A stretch of DNA of 50,853 nt, taken from NCBI RefSeq assembly GCF_003007675.1, contig NZ_PXNP01000030.1, positions 1-50,853 of the forward strand, given 5' to 3'. A program made the position numbers and the translations under genes. Positions 24,354-34,408 of this stretch are shown here, one piece after another; the stretch's first letter is position 1, and each line of letters opens with the position of its first letter. A model generated the notes under the pieces. That model did not search any database. It was not told where the DNA came from and was given only the letters and a program-made list of their open reading frames with translations. The stretch is from Marinobacter fuscus. Lineage in GTDB: Bacteria; Pseudomonadota; Gammaproteobacteria; Pseudomonadales; Oleiphilaceae.

Positions 24354-25148
24354 ATGCAAGGATCTTACGATCTCGGCCTCGTGCTGGCGTCATACTGTGT
24401 GGCTGTTATTGCTGCTTTCTCGGCTATCTATTTTGGAACCCGCGTTCGCGATCTCACCCAAGGATCCCAAACCTTCCTGTTCACGGCGGGTACGCTGTGC
24501 CTCGGCACCGGCATATGGTCTATGCATTTTGTTGGCATGAGCGCCTACGAAATGCCTATGGATATGGAAATGAGTTTTGACCTGACCCTGACCGCACTCT
24601 CGTTTGTTTTTGCTCTGGGCGCGTCTGCCCTTGGTATGTGGGGCATTACGAGGCAAACCCTTTCTGTCACGCAGCTGGCAGCCAGTGCCCTGGTGATGGG
24701 TTTGGGCATCTTTACCATGCACTACTGCGGGATGTTTGCCATGCAGATGAATCCTCCCATCCAGTATGATTCGGCCATCGTGTTCGCCTCTGGCCTGGTT
24801 GCGGTCGCAGCCTCGGGGGCGGCCCTTGTGATCTGCCGCAACATCGGCCGGGTACCGGCCAGATACAGCCTCGTTGTCCGGGCGTCTGCTGCGCTGGTTA
24901 TGGGTGTCGCTGTATGCGGTATGCACTATACGGGAATGGCGGCGATCAGCCTGCCAATGGATGCGTCCATGCCAGCAGACAACCTCTTGCGGGGCAACTG
25001 GATGGGCACCCCCACTGCGCTGGCCGCCTCGGTTTTCCTGTTGCTGCTGGTCTATATTGCTTACCAGGATTTCCGCGAGATGGAACGCGCCCGCAAAGCA
25101 GAGCAGGAGGCAGCAGACGCCGCCCGATTCACTGGTGAGCCTGGCTGA
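24354..25148 (+). CDS. Stand-alone MHYT sensory membrane protein
   Basis: The 264-residue protein has seven hydrophobic helices and the three defining MHYT motifs: MHFVGM (residue 57), MHYCGM (about 122) and MHYTGM (about 190). MHYT domains are proposed to bind copper and sense redox-active diatomic gases. Usually they are fused to GGDEF, EAL or histidine kinase outputs; here there is only a short helical C-terminus (EMERARKAEQEAADAARF), so output must come from a partner. AAAGGA precedes the ATG. The BdlA-like gene just downstream on the other strand is a candidate partner, but this is inference only. Confidence 0.9.
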   Translation: MQGSYDLGLVLASYCVAVIAAFSAIYFGTRVRDLTQGSQTFLFTAGTLCLGTGIWSMHFVGMSAYEMPMDMEMSFDLTLTALSFVFALGASALGMWGITRQTLSVTQLAASALVMGLGIFTMHYCGMFAMQMNPPIQYDSAIVFASGLVAVAASGAALVICRNIGRVPARYSLVVRASAALVMGVAVCGMHYTGMAAISLPMDASMPADNLLRGNWMGTPTALAASVFLLLLVYIAYQDFREMERARKAEQEAADAARFTGEPG

Positions 25149-25375
25149 GCGAATCAGCGAGCAACTCGGACGCTCGCCAGACGCAACGCGGAAAGACGCG
25201 ACCTACCGGTTCGGTATCGGCTATTGCCATTACCCCAGGTATGGCACCATACCCAGGCTACTGATTCGTCAGGCTCAGGTTATCAAAGTCCGCTTTCAGC
25301 CAACGGCCAACAGCACGGAATACCTGAAGTCTGCTGTGGGTGGCTAAACCACACATCCGGCACCGCTTCCCCGTG

Positions 25376-25472
25376 AGTTTTCCCACATAAACTGTGGATA
25401 ACCTTGTTGGAAACATCATGACAGGTAACGCAAAGCCTGTAACCACGGGGCTTCAGGAAAAGCGAAGCTTAA
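25376..25472 (+). repeat. Dispersed DnaA-box repeat, copy B
   Basis: TTTTCCCACATAAACTGTGG leads into GATAA, completing the DnaA-box 9-mer; GTTGG and an AACCACGGGGCTTCAGG arm follow. It matches copy A in spacing and orientation. The rest of 25149-25375 shows no gene. The perfect hairpin described next abuts it. Confidence 0.75.
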
Positions 25473-25509
25473 TTGATCAATCGTCGCCCTTGAGGGCGAC
25501 GATTGATCA
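25473..25509. terminator. Strong perfect hairpin at the 3' end of the PAS-MCP gene
   Basis: TGATCAATCGTCGCCCT pairs perfectly with its complement AGGGCGACGATTGATCA, with almost no loop. Its right arm overlaps the stop codon of the minus-strand gene. A T-rich tail is poor, so it may be a terminator without a clean U tract, or may stabilise the transcript 3' end. Confidence 0.6.
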
Positions 25510-26823
25510 GCGCTCCAGCCGATCAGCGAAACGGGACACCGCCTCTACAACCTCCCGAGACGCTGTCTGAATGCCGTTGATCACCTCGTCTGCCTCATGC
25601 ACAAGATTACGCACAGCCTCCGCCTGCGCCTTGCTGGCTTCAATGGTGTGAACGGCTTTTGAGGTTAATTGCTGATTCTGCTGAACCACCGCGACAATTT
25701 CTTCTGTTGCTGCCGAAGTACGAGACGCCAGTTGGCGCACTTCATCGGCAACCACGGCAAAGCCGCGCCCCTGCTCCCCGGCCCGGGCTGCCTCAATGGC
25801 CGCGTTCAGAGCCAGCAAATTGGTCTGGTCTGCGATGCCACTGATGCTCTGGATGATTGTGGTAATCTGCTGTGACTGCTGATCCAGATCACTGATCCCG
25901 GCTACCGCATCGTTCATCTGCTGAGCCAGTTGCTGCATAACGTTGGCGGTATCCTGCATCACCTCTATACCCCGCCGGGCACTGGCATCGGTTGCCTGAG
26001 AAGTGTCGTAGGCAACCGATGCCGCATTCGCCACTTCGCGCTCGTGATGCACCTGTTCGGTAATCACAGTGGCAAACTTCACGATCTTGTAAAGCTCGTT
26101 ACGGGAGTTCTGGATAGGGTTATAAGACGCTTCCAGCCAGACTTCACGGCCGGATTTATCCAGGCGCCGAAACCTGTCAGCAACAAACTCGCCCTGCCGC
26201 AAGCGTTCCCAGAATGCATGATAATCCGGTGATTTGTATTCCTCCGGCGCACAGAAAATTCTGTGATGCTTGCCTTTCACCTCATCCAGTGAATAGCCCG
26301 TGGACTGCAAAAACAGCTTGTTGGCGAACAACACCGTGCCATCCAGATCAAACTCTATGACCGCCATAGACCGCTGCATGGCCTTGATAAGGTTTTCATA
26401 ATTTGCCGACGCATCAATCGTTTTAGTCAGGTTGTTGGCAAAGATGGTGATGTGATCCAGGCGCCCGCCCGAGGTTTTGATCGGGCACACCGTTGCCCGA
26501 AACCACAGGTGCTTGCCGTCCTGATTCTGCACCTGCCAGGCACCAGACCAGACGCGGGCCTTGTCCAGAGCTGACATCATTAACCGGAAGTGCTCGGTTT
26601 TTCGCAAAGACCCCGGCACCAGATCCCTGGGATGCTGGCCAACAACCTGCTCATGGCCAGGACCGAACGCGGTCTGGAATTTCTCATTGTAAGAGAGAAT
26701 GGCACAGTCGGAGTTGAGTTCCAGAGTCATAAGTTCAGCCCCAACGTCATCCACCAGTTGCTGCAACATGAACAGCTCTTCTTTCAAGCCGGTATTTTCC
26801 TGCTGGAGTTTTTTACCAAACAT
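25507..26823 (-). CDS. Soluble PAS-PAS-MCP receptor, BdlA-like
   Basis: This 438-residue protein begins with a coiled coil ([20 protein letters not shown]) and has no membrane segment. Two PAS domains follow (about residues 25-140 and 145-265; each has the PAS end pattern [17 protein letters not shown] / [13 protein letters not shown]). Then comes a methyl-accepting chemotaxis signalling domain with the hairpin tip [34 protein letters not shown]. This order matches BdlA, a biofilm-dispersion receptor. Such proteins pass signals to CheA/CheW or to c-di-GMP enzymes. It may sense redox or aromatic ligands through the PAS domains. Confidence 0.9.
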   Translation of the reverse strand: MFGKKLQQENTGLKEELFMLQQLVDDVGAELMTLELNSDCAILSYNEKFQTAFGPGHEQVVGQHPRDLVPGSLRKTEHFRLMMSALDKARVWSGAWQVQNQDGKHLWFRATVCPIKTSGGRLDHITIFANNLTKTIDASANYENLIKAMQRSMAVIEFDLDGTVLFANKLFLQSTGYSLDEVKGKHHRIFCAPEEYKSPDYHAFWERLRQGEFVADRFRRLDKSGREVWLEASYNPIQNSRNELYKIVKFATVITEQVHHEREVANAASVAYDTSQATDASARRGIEVMQDTANVMQQLAQQMNDAVAGISDLDQQSQQITTIIQSISGIADQTNLLALNAAIEAARAGEQGRGFAVVADEVRQLASRTSAATEEIVAVVQQNQQLTSKAVHTIEASKAQAEAVRNLVHEADEVINGIQTASREVVEAVSRFADRLER

Positions 26824-26996
26824 TGATGGGTGATCTCCTGTGAGCGGTGATCCCGAGGGCCCTGGTTTTAAATTCGCGTAATAGCAACACTATCGACCGG
26901 GTAGAGCGATTCTTGAGCGACACCGATCGAAAGGCCTGGCGGCCTTGCAAGAGACAGCCTAGCGGCTATCCATGAATCCGGCCACGTCCAAGTGGC

Positions 26997-28313
26997 TTAC
27001 CCGGAACGCTCCGCCTCCGTGGCTGGCACCTTCAGCATCAACACAAAACCCACCAGCAAAAACAGCAAAATGGTACTCATTCCCCAGCGCTGACTTCCGG
27101 TTGCAGCGGTCACCCAGCCCACCAGCAAAGGCCCGGCAAAAGCCGTCGCTTTACCGGAAAAAGCAAACAGCCCGAACATCTGGGTTTGCAGGTGCGGCGG
27201 CGCCACCCGGGCAAGATGGGATCGGCTGGCCGACTGCAATGGCCCCACGAATATCCCCAGGATCATGCCCCATATCCAGAACCCGGTGGCACCCTCCACC
27301 AGCAGAATGGCGAGAGCGCTGCTTGCCAGCCCCGCCAGCGACAGGAGTATGGTGTTCCGCCCGCCCAGAGCGTCGTCAATCCAGGCAAAGGCCAGGGCAC
27401 CCAGCCCCGCGGTCACGTTCAGGGCAATGGCGAACTGAAGAACTTCGCTGGGGCTCATGGCAAACGTGCCCGCGGCATAGACACCACCAAAGGTGAAAAT
27501 GGTGGCCAGGCCATCGGTATAGAGCATTCTGGCCACCAGAAAGCGCACGATATCCCGATACTGGCGGACATGGGCAATGGACTCCCGAAGTTGCCCAAAT
27601 CCCGCCCGGGTTGCCGCCGCCAACCCCAGCCCGGTGGCAGGGCGATCCGGTATAAAAAAGAACGCGGGCAAAGCGAACACCAGATACCACACCGCCACCA
27701 GCACAAAGGTGGCCCGGATGTGCTCGGCCTCCGCGTGATCCAGCCCCAGAAAGCCGTCACCTGCCTCAATAAACCCGAATAACGCAATCACCAGGCTGGC
27801 AATACCACCCACATAACCCAGCCCCCAGGCCCACCCGGACCAACGGCCGGTACGCGCCGGGCTGGCCAGATCCGGCAACATGGCGTTATAGAATATGAAC
27901 GCGAATTCGGCCCCCAGCGTGCCCAGCCCCACCCAAAGCGCCGCCTTCCAGAATTGATCCTGATCTGGCGTTACCGTCCACAACATGCCCGAAGCCAGTA
28001 CACACAACAGGGTAAAGCCAACAAACCAGGGCTTCCTGCGCCCGGACTGGTCGGCAATGGCCCCGAGTATGGGTGCTAGCAGTGCGATGACAACCCCGGC
28101 AACCCCCACAATGTTGCCCCAGGCCCTTGTGCCTGCCACGTCATCCTGAATCACCGACACACTGAAATACTGGGCAAACACAAACGTCAGCACGATGGTA
28201 AAAAAGGCACTGTTCGCCCAGTCGTACAAGGCCCAGGACCAGAGCGCGCGCTTGTTCTCAGCAGCAGCCTGCGGTGGGTTCGACGACGATGGGGCAGAAG
28301 AGTGGTTGGGCAT
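26997..28313 (-). CDS. UMF1/Atg22-like MFS transporter
   Basis: The 438-residue protein has 12 predicted membrane helices and the signature ALYDWANSAFFTIVLTFVFA of the UMF1 (vacuole-effluxer Atg22-like) branch. The IADQSGRRKPWF loop is the usual MFS loop motif between helices 2 and 3. Bacterial members are thought to export amino acids or small molecules, but no substrate is known here. The N-terminal 20 residues are Ser/Pro/Ala rich and disordered. Monocistronic, and transcribed leftward like the LysR gene upstream of it. Confidence 0.88.
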   Translation of the reverse strand: MPNHSSAPSSSNPPQAAAENKRALWSWALYDWANSAFFTIVLTFVFAQYFSVSVIQDDVAGTRAWGNIVGVAGVVIALLAPILGAIADQSGRRKPWFVGFTLLCVLASGMLWTVTPDQDQFWKAALWVGLGTLGAEFAFIFYNAMLPDLASPARTGRWSGWAWGLGYVGGIASLVIALFGFIEAGDGFLGLDHAEAEHIRATFVLVAVWYLVFALPAFFFIPDRPATGLGLAAATRAGFGQLRESIAHVRQYRDIVRFLVARMLYTDGLATIFTFGGVYAAGTFAMSPSEVLQFAIALNVTAGLGALAFAWIDDALGGRNTILLSLAGLASSALAILLVEGATGFWIWGMILGIFVGPLQSASRSHLARVAPPHLQTQMFGLFAFSGKATAFAGPLLVGWVTAATGSQRWGMSTILLFLLVGFVLMLKVPATEAERSG

Positions 28314-28443
28314 TTCAGGGCAAGACTCCTGATCCTTGGGAATGATACGAGGTCTGATTGTGGCCGCATTTGTTACACCTGGCCACTACCGATCAGACAG
28401 AATTGCTTCGGGCTTCAGGGCAAACGACAGAGTCACAGCGCGG

Positions 28444-29340
28444 TTACATACGTACGCTTTCCAGCAGCCAGTGCTGAAATGTCTTGGCGGCGGGTTTCAG
28501 CGGTTCCCGGGCATGGTGAACCAGGTAATCCATTTTGCCGACATCGTACACGAAGTCGCCCACCCGCTTCAGAGTGCCCTCATTTACCGCCTTGGACACC
28601 AGAAAATCCCAGCCCAGGCAGACACCAAAGCCTTCCAGAGCGGCACCGTAGGTAAGTGACATCTGGTTGAACGTCAGGGCGTCCGGGTGGGGTTCGTAGT
28701 CTTCATTGAAGTGTGCAAACCAGGCGCGCCAATCGATGCAGTCCCAATCGCTGGAGTCCATCTCGATCAGTGGCAACTGCTTCAGATCCCGCGGATGGTT
28801 CAGGTCCGGCAAAGGCATATCCACCCGGCACACCGGGTACACGTATTCGTGGAACAATGGCGAAGCCTCCAGGCCCGGCCATTGGCCGTTGCCAAACAGC
28901 ACCCCGAAATCGTATTTATTGATCACCGCCGGGGTAATGGCGTTGTCGGACTGAATCCTGATGGTGATGCCCGGGTGGGCTCGCTTAAACGCTATAACTT
29001 TGGGGAATAGCCAGTACTGGGCCACCGCATGGGTGGCAATCACCGTGACCGTGTGGGCATCGTGGCGCTGGCGTACCCGGTCGATGCCCGCCGACAACTG
29101 GGCCAGTGCGGGCTGGATTTCCTGCAGCAGAGTAACCCCCGCCGCGGTCAGTTCGGTACCTCGTGAATGCCTTGTAAACACCGGCGTTCGGGTGTACTCC
29201 TCAAGGGTACGCACCTGCTTACTGACCGCACTCTGGCTGAGGTACAACTCATTGCCAGCGGCAGAGAAACTGCCCAGCCGGGCAACCGCTTCAAACGCCA
29301 GCATGGCATGTATTGGGGGTAAGCGTTTTGGTTTCGGCAC
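28444..29340 (-). CDS. LysR-family regulator, GcvA-like
   Basis: The 298-residue protein has the typical LysR helix-turn-helix (FEAVARLGSFSAAGNELYLSQSAVSKQVRTLE) with the QSAVSKQV recognition helix of the GcvA/AmpR-like group. A ligand domain follows and ends KTFQHWLLESVRM. It is divergent from the DMT exporter at 29513, with a 172-bp gap in between, making that exporter a likely target. Confidence 0.9.
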   Translation of the reverse strand: MPKPKRLPPIHAMLAFEAVARLGSFSAAGNELYLSQSAVSKQVRTLEEYTRTPVFTRHSRGTELTAAGVTLLQEIQPALAQLSAGIDRVRQRHDAHTVTVIATHAVAQYWLFPKVIAFKRAHPGITIRIQSDNAITPAVINKYDFGVLFGNGQWPGLEASPLFHEYVYPVCRVDMPLPDLNHPRDLKQLPLIEMDSSDWDCIDWRAWFAHFNEDYEPHPDALTFNQMSLTYGAALEGFGVCLGWDFLVSKAVNEGTLKRVGDFVYDVGKMDYLVHHAREPLKPAAKTFQHWLLESVRM

Positions 29341-29512
29341 AGGCTAACCATCCAGTTCAGGGCACTAACGCCCTATTCTGCGCCATTAAGCGGTTCAAAA
29401 ACAGGCCTGATATTCCATATCGGACTGGCTCAATGCCAGTTTGTCGCTACCGGCACACTGGGAACCTGCGTAAGCTTGCGGGCCTTTAACACCGTCAGAA
29501 CAGGATAGCGAG

Positions 29513-30499
29513 ATGATCAAAAGCGGCGTACTTCTGGGTGCAGGCGCGGGTGCCTGCTGGGGGCTGGTATTTCTGATCCCCCTGGTGCTCAGCGGCTTCA
29601 GCCCGCTGGAAATTGCCTCAGGCCGCTTTCTGGTTTACGGCTCGGTGTCTTTACTGCTGTTGCTGCCCTTTCTGCCCCGGATGGCACGCGGGCTGGGCAT
29701 CCGGGATATCGGCTTTCTACTGGCGCTCGGGGCCTCCGGCAACGTGCTGTTTTATGTGTTCCTGGCATCCTCCATTCAGAAGGTAGGCGTGGCACCGGCG
29801 GCGCTGGTGATTGGCTTGGTGCCGGTTCTGGTCACGATTCTCGGCCGCAATGATCAGGGTACCGTTCCGCTGCCACAACTGGTATTGCCACTGGCCATGC
29901 TGGTGGTGGGCATGGTGTGCATCACTGTCGACACACTTCAGGTTGCCGGCTCTACCGCCAACACCTTGCTCGACGCGATTCTCGGGCTGCTCTTCGCCGC
30001 GGGCGCCCTGGTGAGCTGGAGCTTTTATGCCGTATTCAACGCACGGGCACTGAAAGCCAATACGGTGGTTTCCAGCCAGCAATGGGCGTACCTGACCGGC
30101 ATGGCCTCAGGCTTCTGGGCACTGGTTCTGGCGCTGGTGATCTGGGGTTTTCAATCGCCGTCGACGGCAGGCAGCACCGCAGGGGGCGAAACACTGGACT
30201 GGCAGATGTTCTGGCTGGTCAGCCTGGGTATCGGCCTGGTGGGCTCGGTGCTGGCAAATGGGCTTTGGAACGGTGCCTCCCGGCGCTTGCCGATGACCCT
30301 CACCGCGCAAGTGTTCGCCTTCGAACCTCTGTTCGCACTGATTTACGGTTTTGTTTTCGAGGCCCGATTGCCACGACCGCTGGAGATGGCGGCCGTGCTG
30401 TTACTGATCAGCGCAATGCTTTGGACAGTTCAGAAACATTCCGTAGCGGGCAAGCGGGAGCGCCAGCAGAAACAGGCGCTCACTTCACCAGCCTCCTGA
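29513..30499 (+). CDS. EamA/DMT-superfamily exporter
   Basis: This 328-residue protein has ten predicted helices in two EamA halves (LLGAGAGACWGLVFLIPL; later FAAGALVSWSFYAVFNARAL). A charged C-terminal tail (KRERQQKQ) follows the last helix. It is divergent from a LysR regulator, a typical arrangement for a regulated metabolite exporter. Substrate unknown. Confidence 0.85.
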   Translation: MIKSGVLLGAGAGACWGLVFLIPLVLSGFSPLEIASGRFLVYGSVSLLLLLPFLPRMARGLGIRDIGFLLALGASGNVLFYVFLASSIQKVGVAPAALVIGLVPVLVTILGRNDQGTVPLPQLVLPLAMLVVGMVCITVDTLQVAGSTANTLLDAILGLLFAAGALVSWSFYAVFNARALKANTVVSSQQWAYLTGMASGFWALVLALVIWGFQSPSTAGSTAGGETLDWQMFWLVSLGIGLVGSVLANGLWNGASRRLPMTLTAQVFAFEPLFALIYGFVFEARLPRPLEMAAVLLLISAMLWTVQKHSVAGKRERQQKQALTSPAS

Positions 30500-30616
30500 G
30501 CCAATATCCGGATCAAGACGCCACAGGAGCAGGGTCGGCAAGGGCAAATTATTCGCTCATTCCCGCGCGACCTGAGACAATTCTTGAAATCGATTCGAGG
30601 GAGTTAGATCAAGCAC

Positions 30617-31177
30617 ATGAAAATTGCCGTGTTTTGTGGTTCAAGCAGCGGTGAGAATCCGGTATTCGCCCAGGCAACCCGGGCTCTGGGGCATTACCTG
30701 GCAACCAACGGAGTAGATCTGGTGTACGGCGGCGGCAACGTCGGCCTGATGGGCGTGGTGGCAGATGCCTTTCTTGAAAAAGGCGCCAAGGTGTACGGGG
30801 TGATTCCCGAGCACCTGAAAGATCGGGAACTGGCCCATCATGGCCTGACCGAATTGAAGATTGTTGCCAATATGCACGAACGAAAGGCAGCCATGGCACA
30901 GATGGCCGATGCCTTTGTTGCCCTGCCCGGTGGCGTTGGCACACTCGAAGAAATCTTCGAAGCCTGGACCTGGACCCAGCTTGGCTACTACTCCAAGCCC
31001 TGTGCCTTTTACAACATCAACGGGTTCTACAATCTGCTGTTCGAGACGATCTCGAACATGGCGACAACCGGCTTTGTGAAACCACAGCACGCCGATATGC
31101 TGATTCGCACCGACAACGCCGAAGAACTGCTCACTGCCATCCGCAGCTATGAGGCACCTCGGCCGAAATGGACTTGA
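30617..31177 (+). CDS. LOG-family protein (cytokinin-riboside-monophosphate phosphoribohydrolase type)
   Basis: The 186-residue protein has the LOG signature PGGVGTLEEIFE (residues about 98-109) and GGGNVGLMG near residue 40. Family members split N6-substituted or plain AMP into base and ribose 5-phosphate. Length and N-terminus MKIAVFCGSS are standard. Whether it acts on cytokinin-like nucleotides or on general purine nucleotides is not known. GGGAG precedes the start. Confidence 0.92.
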   Translation: MKIAVFCGSSSGENPVFAQATRALGHYLATNGVDLVYGGGNVGLMGVVADAFLEKGAKVYGVIPEHLKDRELAHHGLTELKIVANMHERKAAMAQMADAFVALPGGVGTLEEIFEAWTWTQLGYYSKPCAFYNINGFYNLLFETISNMATTGFVKPQHADMLIRTDNAEELLTAIRSYEAPRPKWT

Positions 31178-31202
31178 GGGCTCAATGCGCTGGACTTTAG
31201 GT

Positions 31203-31220
31203 TGGCGGCACACGCCGCCA
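31203..31220. repeat. GGCGGC/GCCGCC hairpin between convergent genes
   Basis: TTGGCGGC, a four-base loop, and GCCGCCA form a hairpin after the LOG gene. A near copy occurs at 33397-33418 on the far side of the next two genes. Confidence 0.5.
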
Positions 31221-31245
31221 CCAAGCGGCGCAAAGTATTTGCTGC

Positions 31246-32679
31246 CTATTTGACCAGGCCCGCTCTCATGGCACGGACACACTCGTCCATCTCACGCTCA
31301 CTGGCACTGGCGAAGCCCATCACCAGCCCCTGGCGGACATCATCGCCAATAAAATGCGCGCTCAGGGGGGTGCTGCCGAAACCGCGGGTTCGTAGCCAGG
31401 CACTCAGGGCAACATCATCGAAGTCGCCTTCCAGCACCAGATGCATACCCGCGCTTTCAGCAATGGGTTGAACCAGCCCTTCCAGATGTTCGTGAACGGC
31501 GCTTTGGAAATACTGCCACTTATCCAGGTACAACTGGCGCATACGCCGCACATGCCGCACATGCCGCGCAAACTGCCCGGATTCCAGAAACTCGGCAATG
31601 GTTGCCTGCATCAACAGGGGCGTTTCACCACCACTGATCTGTTTCGCCCAAAGCACCGGCTCGACTACTGGCTCCGGTAAAACCAGGTAACCCACCCGCA
31701 ACGCCGGCAACAGGGTTTTGCTGAAGCTGCCCATATACAGCACCGGCGCGTTATCAAACATGCCCTGCACCGCCGCGAACGGCTTGTTGTAGAAATGAAA
31801 CTCGCTGTCGTAGTCATCCTCCACAATCCAGCAGTCATTTTCCTGAGCCCATTGCACAAGCGCTATCCGCTGAGACAGATCCAGAATGCCACCCATTGGA
31901 TACTGGTGCGTGGGGGTGCACGCCAGCAATCGGGCACGGCCAAGGCGGGGCAGCGCAGCCACATCAAGTACCTGATTGCGTAAAGGCACGGGTATCACGG
32001 CATTGCCCAGGCGCCCCAGAGCATTTCGAGCGCCCCGGTAACCCGGGTTTTCGCACAACACCCAGTCGCCTGGCTGAAGAAACACATCCGCCAGCAGCGA
32101 GAGCGCTTGCTGGGCGCCGTTGGTGATAACGATCTGATCCGGCTCACAACGCACTCCCCGGGAGCTGCGAAGGTACGCGGCAAGGGCTCGCCGAAGGGGC
32201 AGGTACCCCTGAATGCTGTCGTAACCAAGCAGCAGGCGCCGGCTTTCCTGATGATGCAGGGCCCGGTTCCAGGCTTTGACGGGAAACGCCGTAAGATCCG
32301 GCAAGCCCGGCTGAAACGGCAGGTTGGCGTCATCCACTCGGCGCCGCGGGCTGCCGCCTCTTGCCGGAATCGAGGGCAAAGAGGCGCCCGTTTGTAACGG
32401 CGCGCTCGGCCCCGTACCCGCAGGCTTTACCGTCGATGCAATGTCCTGATGAACGAAAACGCCTTTGCCTGCGCGACTTTGCAGAAAGCCCTCAGCCTTG
32501 AGCTGATCGTACACCGCATTCACGGTATTTCGGCTGATACCAAGATCCAACGCCAACTGACGGCTGGAAGGCAACCGATGCCCCGGTAAATAACGCTGCG
32601 CCAGAATCCGCTCCGCGATCTGCCTGTACAGTTGCTGCTGCAAGGGCTCCTGCCCCTGAAACCGGATATCACTCACCAC
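31246..32679 (-). CDS. MocR-type GntR/aminotransferase regulator (PdxR-like)
   Basis: At 477 residues the layout is an N-terminal GntR winged helix (LYRQIAERILAQRYLPGHRLPSSRQLALDLGISRNTV split by a short linker) plus a fold-type I aminotransferase domain binding PLP. The PLP lysine is in the SFSKTLLPAL motif. MocR proteins use PLP or substrates to sense vitamin B6 or amino acids. The gene is divergent from the PNPOx-like gene at 32781, the classical arrangement of a PdxR-like regulator and its target. Start is GTG. Confidence 0.92.
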   Translation of the reverse strand: MVSDIRFQGQEPLQQQLYRQIAERILAQRYLPGHRLPSSRQLALDLGISRNTVNAVYDQLKAEGFLQSRAGKGVFVHQDIASTVKPAGTGPSAPLQTGASLPSIPARGGSPRRRVDDANLPFQPGLPDLTAFPVKAWNRALHHQESRRLLLGYDSIQGYLPLRRALAAYLRSSRGVRCEPDQIVITNGAQQALSLLADVFLQPGDWVLCENPGYRGARNALGRLGNAVIPVPLRNQVLDVAALPRLGRARLLACTPTHQYPMGGILDLSQRIALVQWAQENDCWIVEDDYDSEFHFYNKPFAAVQGMFDNAPVLYMGSFSKTLLPALRVGYLVLPEPVVEPVLWAKQISGGETPLLMQATIAEFLESGQFARHVRHVRRMRQLYLDKWQYFQSAVHEHLEGLVQPIAESAGMHLVLEGDFDDVALSAWLRTRGFGSTPLSAHFIGDDVRQGLVMGFASASEREMDECVRAMRAGLVK

Positions 32680-32780
32680 GCTAACTGGCCCTATAAAAAT
32701 TCATGTTCTGGATCTTTTGATGGTATCAGAAGTAACTTCAAATAGAGGGGACGATCACACCACAACGAAAGGAATTCAGT
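32680..32780. promoter_or_regulatory. Divergent control region of the MocR and PNPOx-like genes
   Basis: This 101-bp AT-richer region between divergent genes contains two direct-repeat-like CTGG(C/A)(C/T)CT elements at 32685 and 32708, 23 bp apart. MocR regulators often bind direct repeats in such a position. The assignment is speculative. AAAGGA lies before the ATG at 32781. Confidence 0.4.
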
Positions 32781-33380
32781 ATGAACTTTTCGCACGCCGC
32801 CGCTCCTTCGCCCCTTACGTCCTGCCCGCGTAGCAAGGTGCGGCGTGCTGCCAAACGGGCATCGACCGACCGGGCGACGGCCTATCAGCTAATTGATCGG
32901 CTGAAAACCGCGCACCTCGGCTTTGTGGAGGATGGTGAACCTCGAATCATCCCCATCACGGCCTGGCGATTCGGTGACAACCTCTATCTGCATGCCCTGA
33001 ACGGGGGGCGGCTATCCCGGCACCTGGAGTCCGGAGCCTTACTGTGTGTCTCGTTCGCGGTCACCAACGAATGGGTGATGACCAAATCGGCCTATCATCA
33101 CAGCGCCAACTATGAATCGCTGGTGCTGTTCGGGCGAGCCGAGTTGGTAGAAACAGACGCTGAGTTCGATGCCGCCTTCAGAGCCATCATCAACCAGTTG
33201 GAACCTGGCCGCTGGGAACAGGTTCGAGCGCCGAACCGCAAGGAGCGAAAAGCAACGGCTCTGTTCCGGATTGCCATCAAGGAAGGGTCTTTCAAAAGCC
33301 GAACCGGTGGACCGAACGAGGATCCCGAAGATATGGACATCCCGGTATGGCACGGCACTCTGCCCGCCCATGCCCGATAG
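32781..33380 (+). CDS. Pyridoxamine 5'-phosphate oxidase-fold (FMN-binding split-barrel) protein
   Basis: The 199-residue protein carries the PNPOx-like fold typical of flavin-binding enzymes: LIDRLKTAHLGFVEDGEPRI, IPITAWRFGDNLYLHALNGG, SGALLCVSFAVTNEW, then KSAYHHSANYESLVLFGRAE. It may bind FMN. Whether it acts on B6 vitamers is suggested only by the divergent MocR gene. The N-terminal 30 residues are basic and unstructured. Confidence 0.8.
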   Translation: MNFSHAAAPSPLTSCPRSKVRRAAKRASTDRATAYQLIDRLKTAHLGFVEDGEPRIIPITAWRFGDNLYLHALNGGRLSRHLESGALLCVSFAVTNEWVMTKSAYHHSANYESLVLFGRAELVETDAEFDAAFRAIINQLEPGRWEQVRAPNRKERKATALFRIAIKEGSFKSRTGGPNEDPEDMDIPVWHGTLPAHAR

Positions 33381-33396
33381 CTTCGGTCTTTGCACC

Positions 33397-33418
33397 CTTG
33401 GCGGCAAGTGCCGCCAAG
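33397..33418. terminator. Perfect 10-bp stem between convergent genes
   Basis: CTTGGCGGCA and TGCCGCCAAG pair with a two-base gap. It lies between the PNPOx-like gene and the convergent adenine deaminase gene, acting as a bidirectional terminator or REP-like element. Confidence 0.6.
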
Positions 33419-33420
33419 CT

Positions 33421-34374
<954 letters not shown>

Positions 34375-34408
34375 TCACTCCACAGATTCATTCGTTTTTA
34401 TTATACGA

